Shown here piece after piece: positions 18,686 to 27,576 of a stretch of 60,570 bases of DNA. The DNA comes from Saprospiraceae bacterium (GTDB lineage: Bacteria > Bacteroidota > Bacteroidia > Chitinophagales > Saprospiraceae): NCBI GenBank assembly GCA_013140975.1, contig JABFRV010000044.1, forward strand, positions 1 to 60,570, given 5' to 3'. Numbering within the stretch: the stretch's first letter is position 1; every line of letters starts with the position of its first letter. The notes beneath the pieces were generated by a model. The model was not told where the DNA came from and ran no database searches. It worked only from the letters and a program-made list of their open reading frames with translations. The position numbers were made by a program, and so were the translations under genes.

Positions 18686-20467
18686 TTGAAAGCCAAAATT
18701 ACAAAAGAAGGTTTACTAAAATCTTATAGAATACTGAAGTTTATTAAACCCTATAAGTGGTATTTCATTGCAGGAATGATATGTCTTGTAATTTCTAGCA
18801 GTATGTTTATGATCTTTCCTGCTGCTGCAGGCGAAATGGCAAATGCTGCAATCGGAAAGGGAAAATGGAATATTTCTGTAAAGGATTTTGGTTTATTATT
18901 CTTGGTTATTCTTGTTGTACAAGGTGTGCTTTCTTATTTGCGCACAACTTTTTTTGCAAGAGTAAGCGAAATGGGAATTGCAGATGTACGCAAAGCTCTT
19001 TATGAAAAAATTATAACGCAAGACATGTCATTTTATGAAAGCAGAAGGGTGGGTGAGTTAACGAGTAGATTAACAGCTGACGTGGAACAATTACAAAATG
19101 CATTTTCAATTACTCTTGCAGAATTCATCAGACAGATTGTTGTCCTCATAATAGGAATATTTGTTCTAGGTTGGATGATGCCCCGATTGGCTTTAATTAT
19201 GTTGTTAACTTTTCCTGTGATTGTAATTAGTTCTGTTTTATTCGGTAGATATATTCGTGCGCTTTCTAAGAAACGACAGGACAGTCTTGCAGAAACAAAT
19301 ATTATAGTTGAAGAAAGTCTTCAATCATTTCCAACAATGAAAGCTTTCACAAATGAAAAGTTTGAAGTTGGAAGATTTGCAACATCAATAATGCGAATGG
19401 TAGATATTTCGATGAATTATGCAAGAATGCGTGGACTTTTCTTTATCTTTATTATTACTGTTTTATTCGGGGGCTTATTTTTTATTTTATGGCAAGGTGC
19501 TATAATGGTTCAGGAGAACAAAATGGCTGTTGGAGATCTTTTTTCATTCATTGTTTATACGGGCGTAATCGGAGGGGCTATAGCTGGAATTGGAAATTTA
19601 TATTCAACTCTTGCCGGTTCAATAGGTGCAACTGAAAGAATTCAGGAAATATTAGACAATGATTCTGAAATTAAAATTAGTGATGATTCAGGAATCGAGC
19701 ATGTCAAAATAAATGGAGATGTTGAATTTAAAAATGTAAGTTTCAGTTATCCGGGAAGAGCTGACATTGAAGTTTTAAAAAATATTAATTTACGAATTTC
19801 TAAAGGTCAGAGAATTGCACTGGTCGGGAGCAGCGGTGCAGGAAAGTCAACAATTATTTCTTTACTCATGAGATTTTATGAGGTAAAAACCGGTGAATTA
19901 ATGGTTGATGGAAAAAAAATTAGTGATTATAATTTAACCTCTTTTAGAAAAAATATCGCTATCGTACCACAAGAGATTCTGCTATTTGGTGGAACGATAA
20001 AAGAGAATATTTTATATGGAAAACCTGATGCATCACATGAAGAGGTTGTTGATGCTGCCAGAAAAAGTAATGCTTTTGAATTTATTGAATCTTTTCCTGA
20101 AAAATTTGAAACAATCGTAGGCGAACGAGGTATTAAACTGAGTGGCGGACAACGGCAACGAATTGCAATTGCGCGTGCGATTCTTAGGAATCCGGCAATC
20201 CTTATTCTGGATGAAGCAACCTCGTCACTAGACGCAGAATCTGAAAGAACTGTGCAATCGGCATTGGATAATCTAATGTATAATCGCACTTCAATCATTA
20301 TTGCACATCGGTTATCTACGATTCGTCAAGCAGATTGCATTTTTGTTCTTAAATCAGGTGAAATCGTAGAATCCGGAACGCATGATGAACTCTTACAACT
20401 CGAAAAGGGATTTTATCGACATCTTATAAGTCTTCAACTGGAAGAAAATGTTATCGTGGAAAGTTGA
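18686..20467 (+). CDS. ABC exporter, fused membrane and ATPase domains (MsbA/lipid-exporter type)
   Basis: 593 aa half-transporter predicted to work as a homodimer in the inner membrane. The six-TM domain (about 20-325) is followed by an ATPase. The ATPase has Walker A GSSGAGKST (381-389), Q-loop IVPQEILLF, signature LSGGQRQRIAIARA, Walker B ILILDEATSSLD and H-loop IAHRLSTI. The start is TTG at 18686, and no ATG gives a full first helix. The substrate is unknown; lipids, peptides or drugs are all possible in this subfamily. It is probably a single-gene unit, since gaps of more than 90 bp lie on both sides. Confidence 0.88.
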   Translation: MKAKITKEGLLKSYRILKFIKPYKWYFIAGMICLVISSSMFMIFPAAAGEMANAAIGKGKWNISVKDFGLLFLVILVVQGVLSYLRTTFFARVSEMGIADVRKALYEKIITQDMSFYESRRVGELTSRLTADVEQLQNAFSITLAEFIRQIVVLIIGIFVLGWMMPRLALIMLLTFPVIVISSVLFGRYIRALSKKRQDSLAETNIIVEESLQSFPTMKAFTNEKFEVGRFATSIMRMVDISMNYARMRGLFFIFIITVLFGGLFFILWQGAIMVQENKMAVGDLFSFIVYTGVIGGAIAGIGNLYSTLAGSIGATERIQEILDNDSEIKISDDSGIEHVKINGDVEFKNVSFSYPGRADIEVLKNINLRISKGQRIALVGSSGAGKSTIISLLMRFYEVKTGELMVDGKKISDYNLTSFRKNIAIVPQEILLFGGTIKENILYGKPDASHEEVVDAARKSNAFEFIESFPEKFETIVGERGIKLSGGQRQRIAIARAILRNPAILILDEATSSLDAESERTVQSALDNLMYNRTSIIIAHRLSTIRQADCIFVLKSGEIVESGTHDELLQLEKGFYRHLISLQLEENVIVES

Positions 20468-20472
20468 AAATT

Positions 20473-20516
20473 TCCCGACAAAAGGCCGGGATAAAAATGA
20501 ATTTTCGATTTTTTTA
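20473..20516 (+). terminator. Weak terminator candidate after the ABC exporter
   Basis: TCCCG (20473-20477) pairs with CGGGA (20487-20491) across a 9-nt loop. The T7 tract (20510-20516) comes 18 nt later, so the geometry is imperfect. Confidence 0.3.
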
Positions 20517-20560
20517 CTAAGAATATTAGAATAAACTATCTTGCGACTTAATCAATAAAA

Positions 20561-21181
20561 ATGCTGAGGATAAGCGCATTTGTGATTTTATGTCTGCTTT
20601 CGATCGAAAGTTGGGGACAATTTAATGGAAGATTTATAATAGGTTGTGATTTGTATCAATGGTATAGAAATCCGCAGAATAATTCAAGTGAGCTTGGAGG
20701 ATCTTCGGGAGGAATATTCCCGCTTGTATTGGGAACAGAATTCATGGCAGGTAAAGGGAATTATTCTTTTGGAATTCAGACAAATGCAAATCTTGGAATT
20801 TTTAATTTTGACACTGATTACAAGGGTTTAGGAGCCGTTGCATTTCCATTTATAGCAAAGGTTAATTATGGCTGTCTATCAGGATTTAGCTCTAAAATGA
20901 TTGGGTTCTCCGTCGGTGGTGGAATTCAATATCAGCGAACTGAATTATTTGGTTTGAGTTCTAAGTTTGATCAATATGAAAGAGAATTTTTTCCAACCTA
21001 TATTGGGCAAATAGAAATTGCAGGTGGTCTTGGTGGACTAAATATAAGCTACTATTTAAGAATGGGATTAAATCAAGAGTTAAAAGAAGCATTTAGTTTT
21101 AATTCCGGTGTATTATTTAGTTTGAACTATTATAAGAGAGTTGTTGAGGACAAAAAAATATCGAATCCATTAAAATCGTAG
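20561..21181 (+). CDS. Small outer-membrane beta-barrel-like protein, function unknown
   Basis: 206 aa. Clear signal peptide MLRISAFVILCLLSIESWG-Q. The mature part is rich in Gly and aromatic strands (NYSFGIQTNANLGIF, MIGFSVGGGIQYQ, LNISYYLRMGL, FSLNYYKRV), as in small porin-like barrels. TATCTTGC at 20537-20544 resembles a -7 promoter element 17 nt before the ATG. murB starts 8 bp after its stop, so the two are probably one transcript. No named family was recognised. Confidence 0.6.
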   Translation: MLRISAFVILCLLSIESWGQFNGRFIIGCDLYQWYRNPQNNSSELGGSSGGIFPLVLGTEFMAGKGNYSFGIQTNANLGIFNFDTDYKGLGAVAFPFIAKVNYGCLSGFSSKMIGFSVGGGIQYQRTELFGLSSKFDQYEREFFPTYIGQIEIAGGLGGLNISYYLRMGLNQELKEAFSFNSGVLFSLNYYKRVVEDKKISNPLKS

Positions 21182-21188
21182 TACATTA

Positions 21189-22190
21189 ATGCAAAGTATT
21201 AATCTAAAAGCTTACAATAGTTTTGGAATATCAGCATTCTGTAAGATACTCTACTTTATAAGACATGAAAACGAACTCATAGACTTGTATGGAAAACCCA
21301 GAAATGAATTCTATATTCTGGGAGAAGGAAGCAATATTCTTTTATCTCAAGACATAGAGAGAATTATTCTCAAGAATGAAATTAAGGGTATTGAGATAAT
21401 TCATGATGAAAAAGATTATGTGACAGTTAAAGTTGGAGGAGGCGAGAACTGGCATGAGTTTGTACTTTGGTCATTGCTACAAGGGTATTCCGGGATTGAA
21501 AATTTGAGCTTAATACCCGGAACGGTCGGTGCTGCACCTGTTCAGAATATTGGAGCATACGGAGTTGAACAAGACGAAGCATTTGTAAGACTTGAAGGTG
21601 TAGATATTTATACCGGAAAAACACTTGTAATGAATAAGAAGGCATGTGAATTTCAGTATCGCGATAGTATTTTTAAAAATAATCTTAAAGGGAGTTTTTT
21701 TATTACAAGAGTACATTACAGATTAAATAAAAACTTTACACCGAAACTTGATTATGGGGATATTAAAAAAATATTAGAAGAGGATAAAGTAACTGAACCG
21801 GGACCTGTAGATGTAAGTAATGCTGTAATTAAGATTCGTCAAAGTAAATTACCAGATCCAAAATTGCTTGGAAACGCAGGAAGTTTTTTTAAAAACCCAA
21901 TTATTGAATTCGATAAATTCCTTCAGTTAAGCGAAAAATTCCCTTTGCTTCCTAAATATTATATTGATGAAAGTCATGTAAAAATTCCAGCGGCCTGGAT
22001 GATAGAAAACTGTGGTTGGAAAGGAAAAAGAATAGCTGATGTAGGCTGTCATGAAAAGCAAGCGCTGGTCTTAGTTAATTATGGTAATGGGACTGGAAAA
22101 GAAATAAATGAGTTAGCAGATATGGTAATATCTTCGGTAAATGATACGTTTGGGATTATATTGGAAAAGGAAGTAAACATTTGGTATTAA
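21189..22190 (+). CDS. murB: UDP-N-acetylenolpyruvoylglucosamine reductase (MurB, type I)
   Basis: 333 aa cytoplasmic flavoenzyme. It reduces UDP-GlcNAc-enolpyruvate to UDP-MurNAc with NADPH in peptidoglycan synthesis. The FAD-binding part shows GEGSNILL (45-52) and LSLIPGTVGAAPVQNIGAYG (106-125). YRDSIFK carries the conserved Arg (R158). Catalytic Ser232 lies in GNAGSFFKNP. The final EKEVNIWY supplies the catalytic Glu (E328 most likely). Length and the Y-G-V-E stretch fit the E. coli-type MurB. It is probably co-transcribed with the barrel gene 7 bp upstream. Confidence 0.93.
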   Translation: MQSINLKAYNSFGISAFCKILYFIRHENELIDLYGKPRNEFYILGEGSNILLSQDIERIILKNEIKGIEIIHDEKDYVTVKVGGGENWHEFVLWSLLQGYSGIENLSLIPGTVGAAPVQNIGAYGVEQDEAFVRLEGVDIYTGKTLVMNKKACEFQYRDSIFKNNLKGSFFITRVHYRLNKNFTPKLDYGDIKKILEEDKVTEPGPVDVSNAVIKIRQSKLPDPKLLGNAGSFFKNPIIEFDKFLQLSEKFPLLPKYYIDESHVKIPAAWMIENCGWKGKRIADVGCHEKQALVLVNYGNGTGKEINELADMVISSVNDTFGIILEKEVNIWY

Positions 22191-22353
22191 TTATGAATTA
22201 ATGAAAAATTTAAATTCCTTTAATATTGCAGAAGTTCAATATTAGAGAAGGAAAAATCAAAGTTTGTTATATAATGTAGAAAATATTTGAATGTATTCAG
22301 TAAATGACTATTTTTGTCGCTCGTTAATTATTAATAATATTGAAATATTTAGA

Positions 22354-22860
22354 ATGAAACACAGCGTAATAATTTTTATTTTCTTGGCAGGTACTATACT
22401 TGCAAATGCACAAAATGGAAAGGCAAATACAACGAAGAAAACGTTTAGCAGGGAGACATCAATTTCAGTTGAGATTAATGCAGATCCAGGCATAGTATGG
22501 GCTTTGTTGACGAATGCTTCTGATTATCCTAGATGGAATTCAACTATTACATCCATTGAAGGTGAAATAAAATTAGGAAATAAAATAAAATTGAAGTCTT
22601 ATTTGGATCCAAAAAGAACATTTAAGTTGAAAGTGAAAGAATTTGTTCCGAATCAGAAATTGTCTTGGGGTGATGGAAAAGGAACTCGTATTTATACAAT
22701 TCAAAAAACTTCTGGTAATATGCTTACTTTTTCTATGGTTGAAAAAATAGGTGGTTTTATGTTCCCAATGTATAAGAAGTATATCCCGCCATTTGACGAA
22801 TCTTTCGAAAAATTTGCAGCGGATATAAAAAAAGAAGCTGAAGCAAGGCAAGGAAACTAA
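22354..22860 (+). CDS. Exported SRPBCC-family (START-like) protein
   Basis: The frame is open from 22291, but ATG 22354 gives a clean signal peptide (MKHSVIIFIFLAGTILANA-Q), so I choose it (168 aa). The mature part reads S-V-E-I-N-A-D-P-G-I-V-W-A-L-L-T-N, then Y-P-R-W-N-S and L-S-W-G-D-G, the hallmark of polyketide-cyclase/SRPBCC proteins that bind a hydrophobic ligand in a helix-grip fold. An exported SRPBCC protein is less usual, since most are cytoplasmic. The ligand is unknown. Confidence 0.7.
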   Translation: MKHSVIIFIFLAGTILANAQNGKANTTKKTFSRETSISVEINADPGIVWALLTNASDYPRWNSTITSIEGEIKLGNKIKLKSYLDPKRTFKLKVKEFVPNQKLSWGDGKGTRIYTIQKTSGNMLTFSMVEKIGGFMFPMYKKYIPPFDESFEKFAADIKKEAEARQGN

Positions 22861-22977
22861 TGGATTGCTCGAACTAATTTATGTATACTTACGGTTAGAA
22901 AAAGTTGATTTAATAAAGTACATTAGATCTTTTTTATAAGCACTGAATGAATTAAAATCGTTTAAAATTACAATATT

Positions 22978-23385
22978 ATGGCATATAAAATCGGAACGAA
23001 GGAAAAGCCTTTGAAATTGAAAACGCCCCCTCTTTCATCGGACTACACAATGCATGTTGAAGAAAAGGATGGGAAAGAAATTCTAATTTGTACAGTTGGA
23101 AAAACGATTCTTCACTACAATATGGCTTGCATTAATGATCTTCATGCTATGTTAAAAAAGCATGGGGATTGGATGGATCTGGGAGCAGCAGATGAACAGA
23201 AACCTGCAAAAGAAGGTACTGTTGAGGCCTGGGGTCGATCAACAAAAAACCCAGCCGGTGGTTGGTATGGCTTAAAAAAAGGATTCCGAGGTAGATTTGG
23301 TATGTATATCCCACCATTAATGGAAGCTTTAGGTCTCGCAGAAGTTACCCACGAGGCAAAGAATAATAAAATGAAAGCTAAATAG
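22978..23385 (+). CDS. Conserved small protein, function unknown
   Basis: 135 aa, no signal peptide, soluble. Distinct blocks are KILHYN-like T-I-L-H-Y-N-M, then HGDWMDLGAADEQKPA, TVEAWGRS and GWYGLKKGFRGRFGMYIPPL, with a lysine-rich tail. I have seen similar small proteins in Bacteroidota but know no function. The coding character (codon use, conserved G/W pattern) and position after a normal gap support a real gene. Confidence 0.65.
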   Translation: MAYKIGTKEKPLKLKTPPLSSDYTMHVEEKDGKEILICTVGKTILHYNMACINDLHAMLKKHGDWMDLGAADEQKPAKEGTVEAWGRSTKNPAGGWYGLKKGFRGRFGMYIPPLMEALGLAEVTHEAKNNKMKAK

Positions 23386-23735
23386 TTATAACTATTCAAT
23401 TATTCACAGAAAATAGAGTATTAGGATTTTAGATACGTATAGGCAGTTCTTTAAAATAGTACCATAGTGGATTTGTTATAAATATTAGGGTTGAGCTGGC
23501 CAATTAAAATGACTTCGTTTTTAGCAATGAAACAAATCGACAAAATAAATTAAAGAATTTACGTAAGTACTTATAAAATAACATTCTAAATATTATATAA
23601 TATTGTAATATTAATTTTTTCGCATCACTCACAAATTCTTAGTATTTTTAACCATCGATCTCAGATCATATCCAAGGACTAAGTATCGTATGTTTATAGA
23701 ATTAAGGTCTTGAATTAATAATTCAAAAACCAACC
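23386..23735. other. Gene-free stretch with AT palindromes upstream of the LRR gene
   Basis: No ORF or RNA was recognised. It holds a perfect 16-bp AT palindrome (23589-23604). A second inverted repeat, TTGAATTA-a-TAATTCAA (23710-23726), ends 9-18 bp before the LRR start, a position suitable for an operator or leader hairpin. Confidence 0.45.
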
Positions 23736-23744
23736 GTGAAGGAT

Positions 23745-26700
23745 ATGTTGAAGAAATGTATAGAAGCGCTGATAGGCGTAATTTTTTTGTGTCTGGTGAA
23801 CTGTGGTGCATCATATGGAATGTGTAGCAGAAGTTCCGACTCACTAATACTTGTAAAATTTAATCAAGCTACAAACGGAGATAATTGGTTTACTAAATGG
23901 AATTTTAGTACACCTATAAGTTCGTGGCACGGTGTATTTATCAATACATCCGGGTGTGTAACGCAGATAAACTTAAATAATAATAATCTTACAGGTTTTA
24001 TTCCAAATGAAATCGGAGGACTTGGGAGTTTGAGTAAACTGTTTTTGTTTTCTAACTCACTTGAAGGATCATTACCTGCTACTATTGGAAGTCTATCTGA
24101 ATTGGTAGAGTTAAATTTAGAAGGAAATAAAATATCCGGAGTAATTCCCAATACGATTGCAAGTCTTACAAAGTTAACTTTTATTTCGCTTGCATCAAAT
24201 CAGTTACAATCATCAATTCCTCCTGGCATTTTTAGCTTGAGCGAATTGATTCAATTAAGATTAAATAGTAACCAACTTAGTGGTACGATAACAGATGATA
24301 TTCAGTTCCTAACAAAAGTTCAGGTACTGGACCTTTCTGAGAATCAGTTACAAGGAACAATTCCATCTGGAATTTCTGCATTATCACAAATTCAGGATCT
24401 TTCATTGAATGATAATTTATTTTCAGGGCAATTACCTGCATCAATGTCGGGACTAACGAAAATGATTAACCTTTGGTTACAAAATAATCGTTTTACAGGA
24501 ATTGTCCCGAATCTGACAGCTGCACCATTGTTAAGTCTTAGAGTCGAAAATAATTTTTTTACAGGAATTCCTGATTATAGTGTTGTTAGGACATTGGGTA
24601 GAACGGATCCCTTTGGACTTATAATGCATAATAATTATTTCACTTTTGAAGATTTACTTCCATTATTGTCTCTGCCTCGTGCAGTAAATTGGGTTTTTAA
24701 ACCTCAGCGTCCAGTTCAGGTTGATAGTTTGCAATTTGTTCAATATGGATCAAATTATGCAATTCGAATTTTTACTGATCCCGGAGTACCTGATAATAAT
24801 TACAAATGGTTTAAGGATACAGCGGTTCTGACAATTACGAATCAGAATTTTTTCCAGATTTTAAATATGGATGAAAAACAGGAAGGCTATTATTATGGCA
24901 GTATTGTAAATCAAAGTTTTCCGGAATTTTCTATTTCAGTTCCATTTATCCGGATTGTAGGTTATGATTTTGCCAAGTGTGATACTCCATTGGCGGGAGA
25001 GACATGTGATGACGCACCCTATTTTTGCAACACGAAAGATATAGACTCATATTGTGGAAATATGAATATTAGCAATGGCTTTGTTCGTTCTGCGTTATGC
25101 AATCCAATAGATAATCTGGACAATCCAAGATTTATACAGTTTGTCGCAAGTTCAGATAGTCTTGTATTGGAAATATTTCCATTGAGTTGTAGTACAGTTA
25201 AAGTTGGTGAAGTAGATTATACGGGCCTTCAAGCTGCAATAGTTAAAGGATGTGATACCACATCTAATAGTACAATATATTGTCAGAATGAATGTCAATC
25301 AAATTCCTTTTTATTGGGTGGACCCGGATTTATAAAAGGAGAAGTTTATACTCTTGTTTTAGACGGTTGCCAGGGAAGTGTCTGTAATTATCTGGTTAAA
25401 GTGAGGTCTGATAGAAATTATTTTCAATTTGTACCAGAAAATGCACTTCAGGGCCTGCAAGTATTTTGCCCGGATACGAACGATCATTTTTTTACACTTC
25501 GCACAGTACCTGGCGCAAAAGAATACAAATGGTCATTAAATGATACAATAGTAAAAGTTTCCGCAGATACTTTTTACAATGTTAAGAATAACAGATCCGG
25601 TGTATTTAAAATATCCGTTCAAGCGTTCGCAAATTGCGATACAACGAATATTGTCAGTAAGACTTTTAGAATCTTTCCAAGAATGTTGGTTAATAATTTT
25701 GTATCAGAGAAAAATAACAATGATTCTATTTATACTGTTCGATTTAAAATTACCGGGGGGTCTCCACCTTATTTTTTAAGTACTGGTGCTGGAAAATTTG
25801 ATACATTGAATGGAGACTTTGTTTCTGATTCCAAATTATGCAGAAGCAATTATTATTTTGAAATTAAAGATAGATTTAACTGCTCTATCATAATTTCAGG
25901 TAGAGAGAAGTGCAGTTGTGATTCTGAAGCAGGTTCTATGCCAACAGATACAATGACGATTTGTGGACAGGACAATATTGTTGCCAGAAATAATAATGAT
26001 GGAATTAGAGATACTGGAGATGTTTCCGTTTTTATTTTGTGTTCAGATACTACAAAACCTTTTAATTCAATTCTTCGATTAAGTCAATCGGGAATTATAC
26101 CGTTTGATATAACCAAGTTTAAGTATGATTCCGTTTACTATCTCGTATATGCTGTTGGAAGAGGGAATGGATTAAATCAAATTAGCTTCACGCATCCTTG
26201 TTTAAGTATAACGAATTTTCAACCTGTTGTGTATCGAAGAAAGACATTGGTTACGGCTGGAGCTGATAGGTCAATCTGTTCGAACGTTACAAGATTGGTT
26301 GCTGCCGGAAATTTTGTTAAAGTAAGATGGTTTAAAATTTCAGGGCCTGAAGGAGTTGTTATTGACTATACAGATAGTGCTGAGACCGAAGTTCGATTTG
26401 ATTCTATTGGTACATATATTTTTAGATTAGAAGCTTCTAATAACTTCTGTATTACACAAGATGATATTAAGATTCAATATGATACGATTTACAAACCAAT
26501 AATTAGTGGTGTTACAAAGTTATGTAACAATAAAGAAACAGTTTTAGATGTGGGTGATCAATTGAATTATAAATGGTCTACCGGCGATACCACGAGAAGC
26601 ATAATAGTTAAAACATCCGGAAGATATTGCGTTGAAGTTACGAATTCGCCGAATTGTGCAGGGGACACCTGTGTAGATGTGACAATAAGTTCGGTTCCTG

Positions 26701-27563
26701 TTTTTGAAATCACCGGAAATATAAAAATCTGTAATGGAGCGAGTAGTATCCTGCAGCCCGATAAAGATTTTGCGCAATATAATTGGAGTTCAGGAGCAAC
26801 TAGCAAGTCTATAAATATTGACATGGCTGGAAAATATTGTCTCACTGTAACAAATTCAGAGGGTTGCACATCTTCTTCTTGTGTAGATGTAACAAACAAT
26901 CAGAATACTTCAAGTACACGAATTGATAGTTCTTGTAATAAATCACTATTTGTATTTAATGGCAAACTTTATGATGTACCAGGAAATTATCAGGTCATTT
27001 TAAAGAATGCGAATTCTCAAGGTTGTGACAGTATAATTACTTTAAATCTGTATGCGTATCCAATCGTGACAATCAGAGATTCATTTGTTCTGCCGGATTT
27101 GGGAAATAATAGTGGCGGTATTACTTTAACTACTCAAGGAGGTGTAAGACCACTTCGTTTTAAATGGAGTAATGGTGCAACAACACAAAGCATTCAAAAT
27201 TTAAAATTTGGTACATACACTGTTACGATTACAGATGTTAAAAATTGTTCTGTTGAATTTACGTTTAACGTTAAAAATTCAGTTGGAATAAACGAAATTG
27301 ATAACGATAATGAACCGGAGATATTTCCTATACCTGCATTTTCGGGACAGAATATTGTTTGGAAGACAAAACAACAGTCTGTCGATTGGTTTGTAGAAAT
27401 TTTTGATGCTGATGGAAAGAAACTTAACAGTACAATTCGTATAAATACCAATAAAGAAGAACATAAAGTTGGTATTTCATTATTGCCTGGTGTATATACC
27501 ATATTGTCCAGAAACAATATGGGTAAGAAATATTACAAGAGAATAATAGTATTCAATAATTAA
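23745..27563 (+). CDS. Secreted plant-type leucine-rich-repeat protein with T9SS type A tail
   Basis: About 1272 aa from ATG 23745 (a GTG at 23736 is also in frame). Signal peptide LIGVIFLCLVNCGASYG. An N-cap (L-V-K-F-N-Q-A-T-N-G-D-N-W … W-H-G-V) leads into about nine ~24-residue LRRs (residues 65-300) of the plant form L-x-x-N-x-L-x-G-x-I-P. After that come Ig/PKD-like domains, a region with L-N-Y-K-W-S-T-G-D-T-T-R-S strands, one GCDS module (about 1065-1110), one SprB-like repeat (G-G-V-R-P-L-R-F-K-W-S-N-G) and a Por tail ending KRIIVFNN. It is probably a surface binding protein. The sugar-dehydrogenase gene follows 13 bp later, suggesting one transcript. Confidence 0.8.
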   Translation: MLKKCIEALIGVIFLCLVNCGASYGMCSRSSDSLILVKFNQATNGDNWFTKWNFSTPISSWHGVFINTSGCVTQINLNNNNLTGFIPNEIGGLGSLSKLFLFSNSLEGSLPATIGSLSELVELNLEGNKISGVIPNTIASLTKLTFISLASNQLQSSIPPGIFSLSELIQLRLNSNQLSGTITDDIQFLTKVQVLDLSENQLQGTIPSGISALSQIQDLSLNDNLFSGQLPASMSGLTKMINLWLQNNRFTGIVPNLTAAPLLSLRVENNFFTGIPDYSVVRTLGRTDPFGLIMHNNYFTFEDLLPLLSLPRAVNWVFKPQRPVQVDSLQFVQYGSNYAIRIFTDPGVPDNNYKWFKDTAVLTITNQNFFQILNMDEKQEGYYYGSIVNQSFPEFSISVPFIRIVGYDFAKCDTPLAGETCDDAPYFCNTKDIDSYCGNMNISNGFVRSALCNPIDNLDNPRFIQFVASSDSLVLEIFPLSCSTVKVGEVDYTGLQAAIVKGCDTTSNSTIYCQNECQSNSFLLGGPGFIKGEVYTLVLDGCQGSVCNYLVKVRSDRNYFQFVPENALQGLQVFCPDTNDHFFTLRTVPGAKEYKWSLNDTIVKVSADTFYNVKNNRSGVFKISVQAFANCDTTNIVSKTFRIFPRMLVNNFVSEKNNNDSIYTVRFKITGGSPPYFLSTGAGKFDTLNGDFVSDSKLCRSNYYFEIKDRFNCSIIISGREKCSCDSEAGSMPTDTMTICGQDNIVARNNNDGIRDTGDVSVFILCSDTTKPFNSILRLSQSGIIPFDITKFKYDSVYYLVYAVGRGNGLNQISFTHPCLSITNFQPVVYRRKTLVTAGADRSICSNVTRLVAAGNFVKVRWFKISGPEGVVIDYTDSAETEVRFDSIGTYIFRLEASNNFCITQDDIKIQYDTIYKPIISGVTKLCNNKETVLDVGDQLNYKWSTGDTTRSIIVKTSGRYCVEVTNSPNCAGDTCVDVTISSVPVFEITGNIKICNGASSILQPDKDFAQYNWSSGATSKSINIDMAGKYCLTVTNSEGCTSSSCVDVTNNQNTSSTRIDSSCNKSLFVFNGKLYDVPGNYQVILKNANSQGCDSIITLNLYAYPIVTIRDSFVLPDLGNNSGGITLTTQGGVRPLRFKWSNGATTQSIQNLKFGTYTVTITDVKNCSVEFTFNVKNSVGINEIDNDNEPEIFPIPAFSGQNIVWKTKQQSVDWFVEIFDADGKKLNSTIRINTNKEEHKVGISLLPGVYTILSRNNMGKKYYKRIIVFNN

Positions 27564-27576
27564 CTTAGAATATAAA

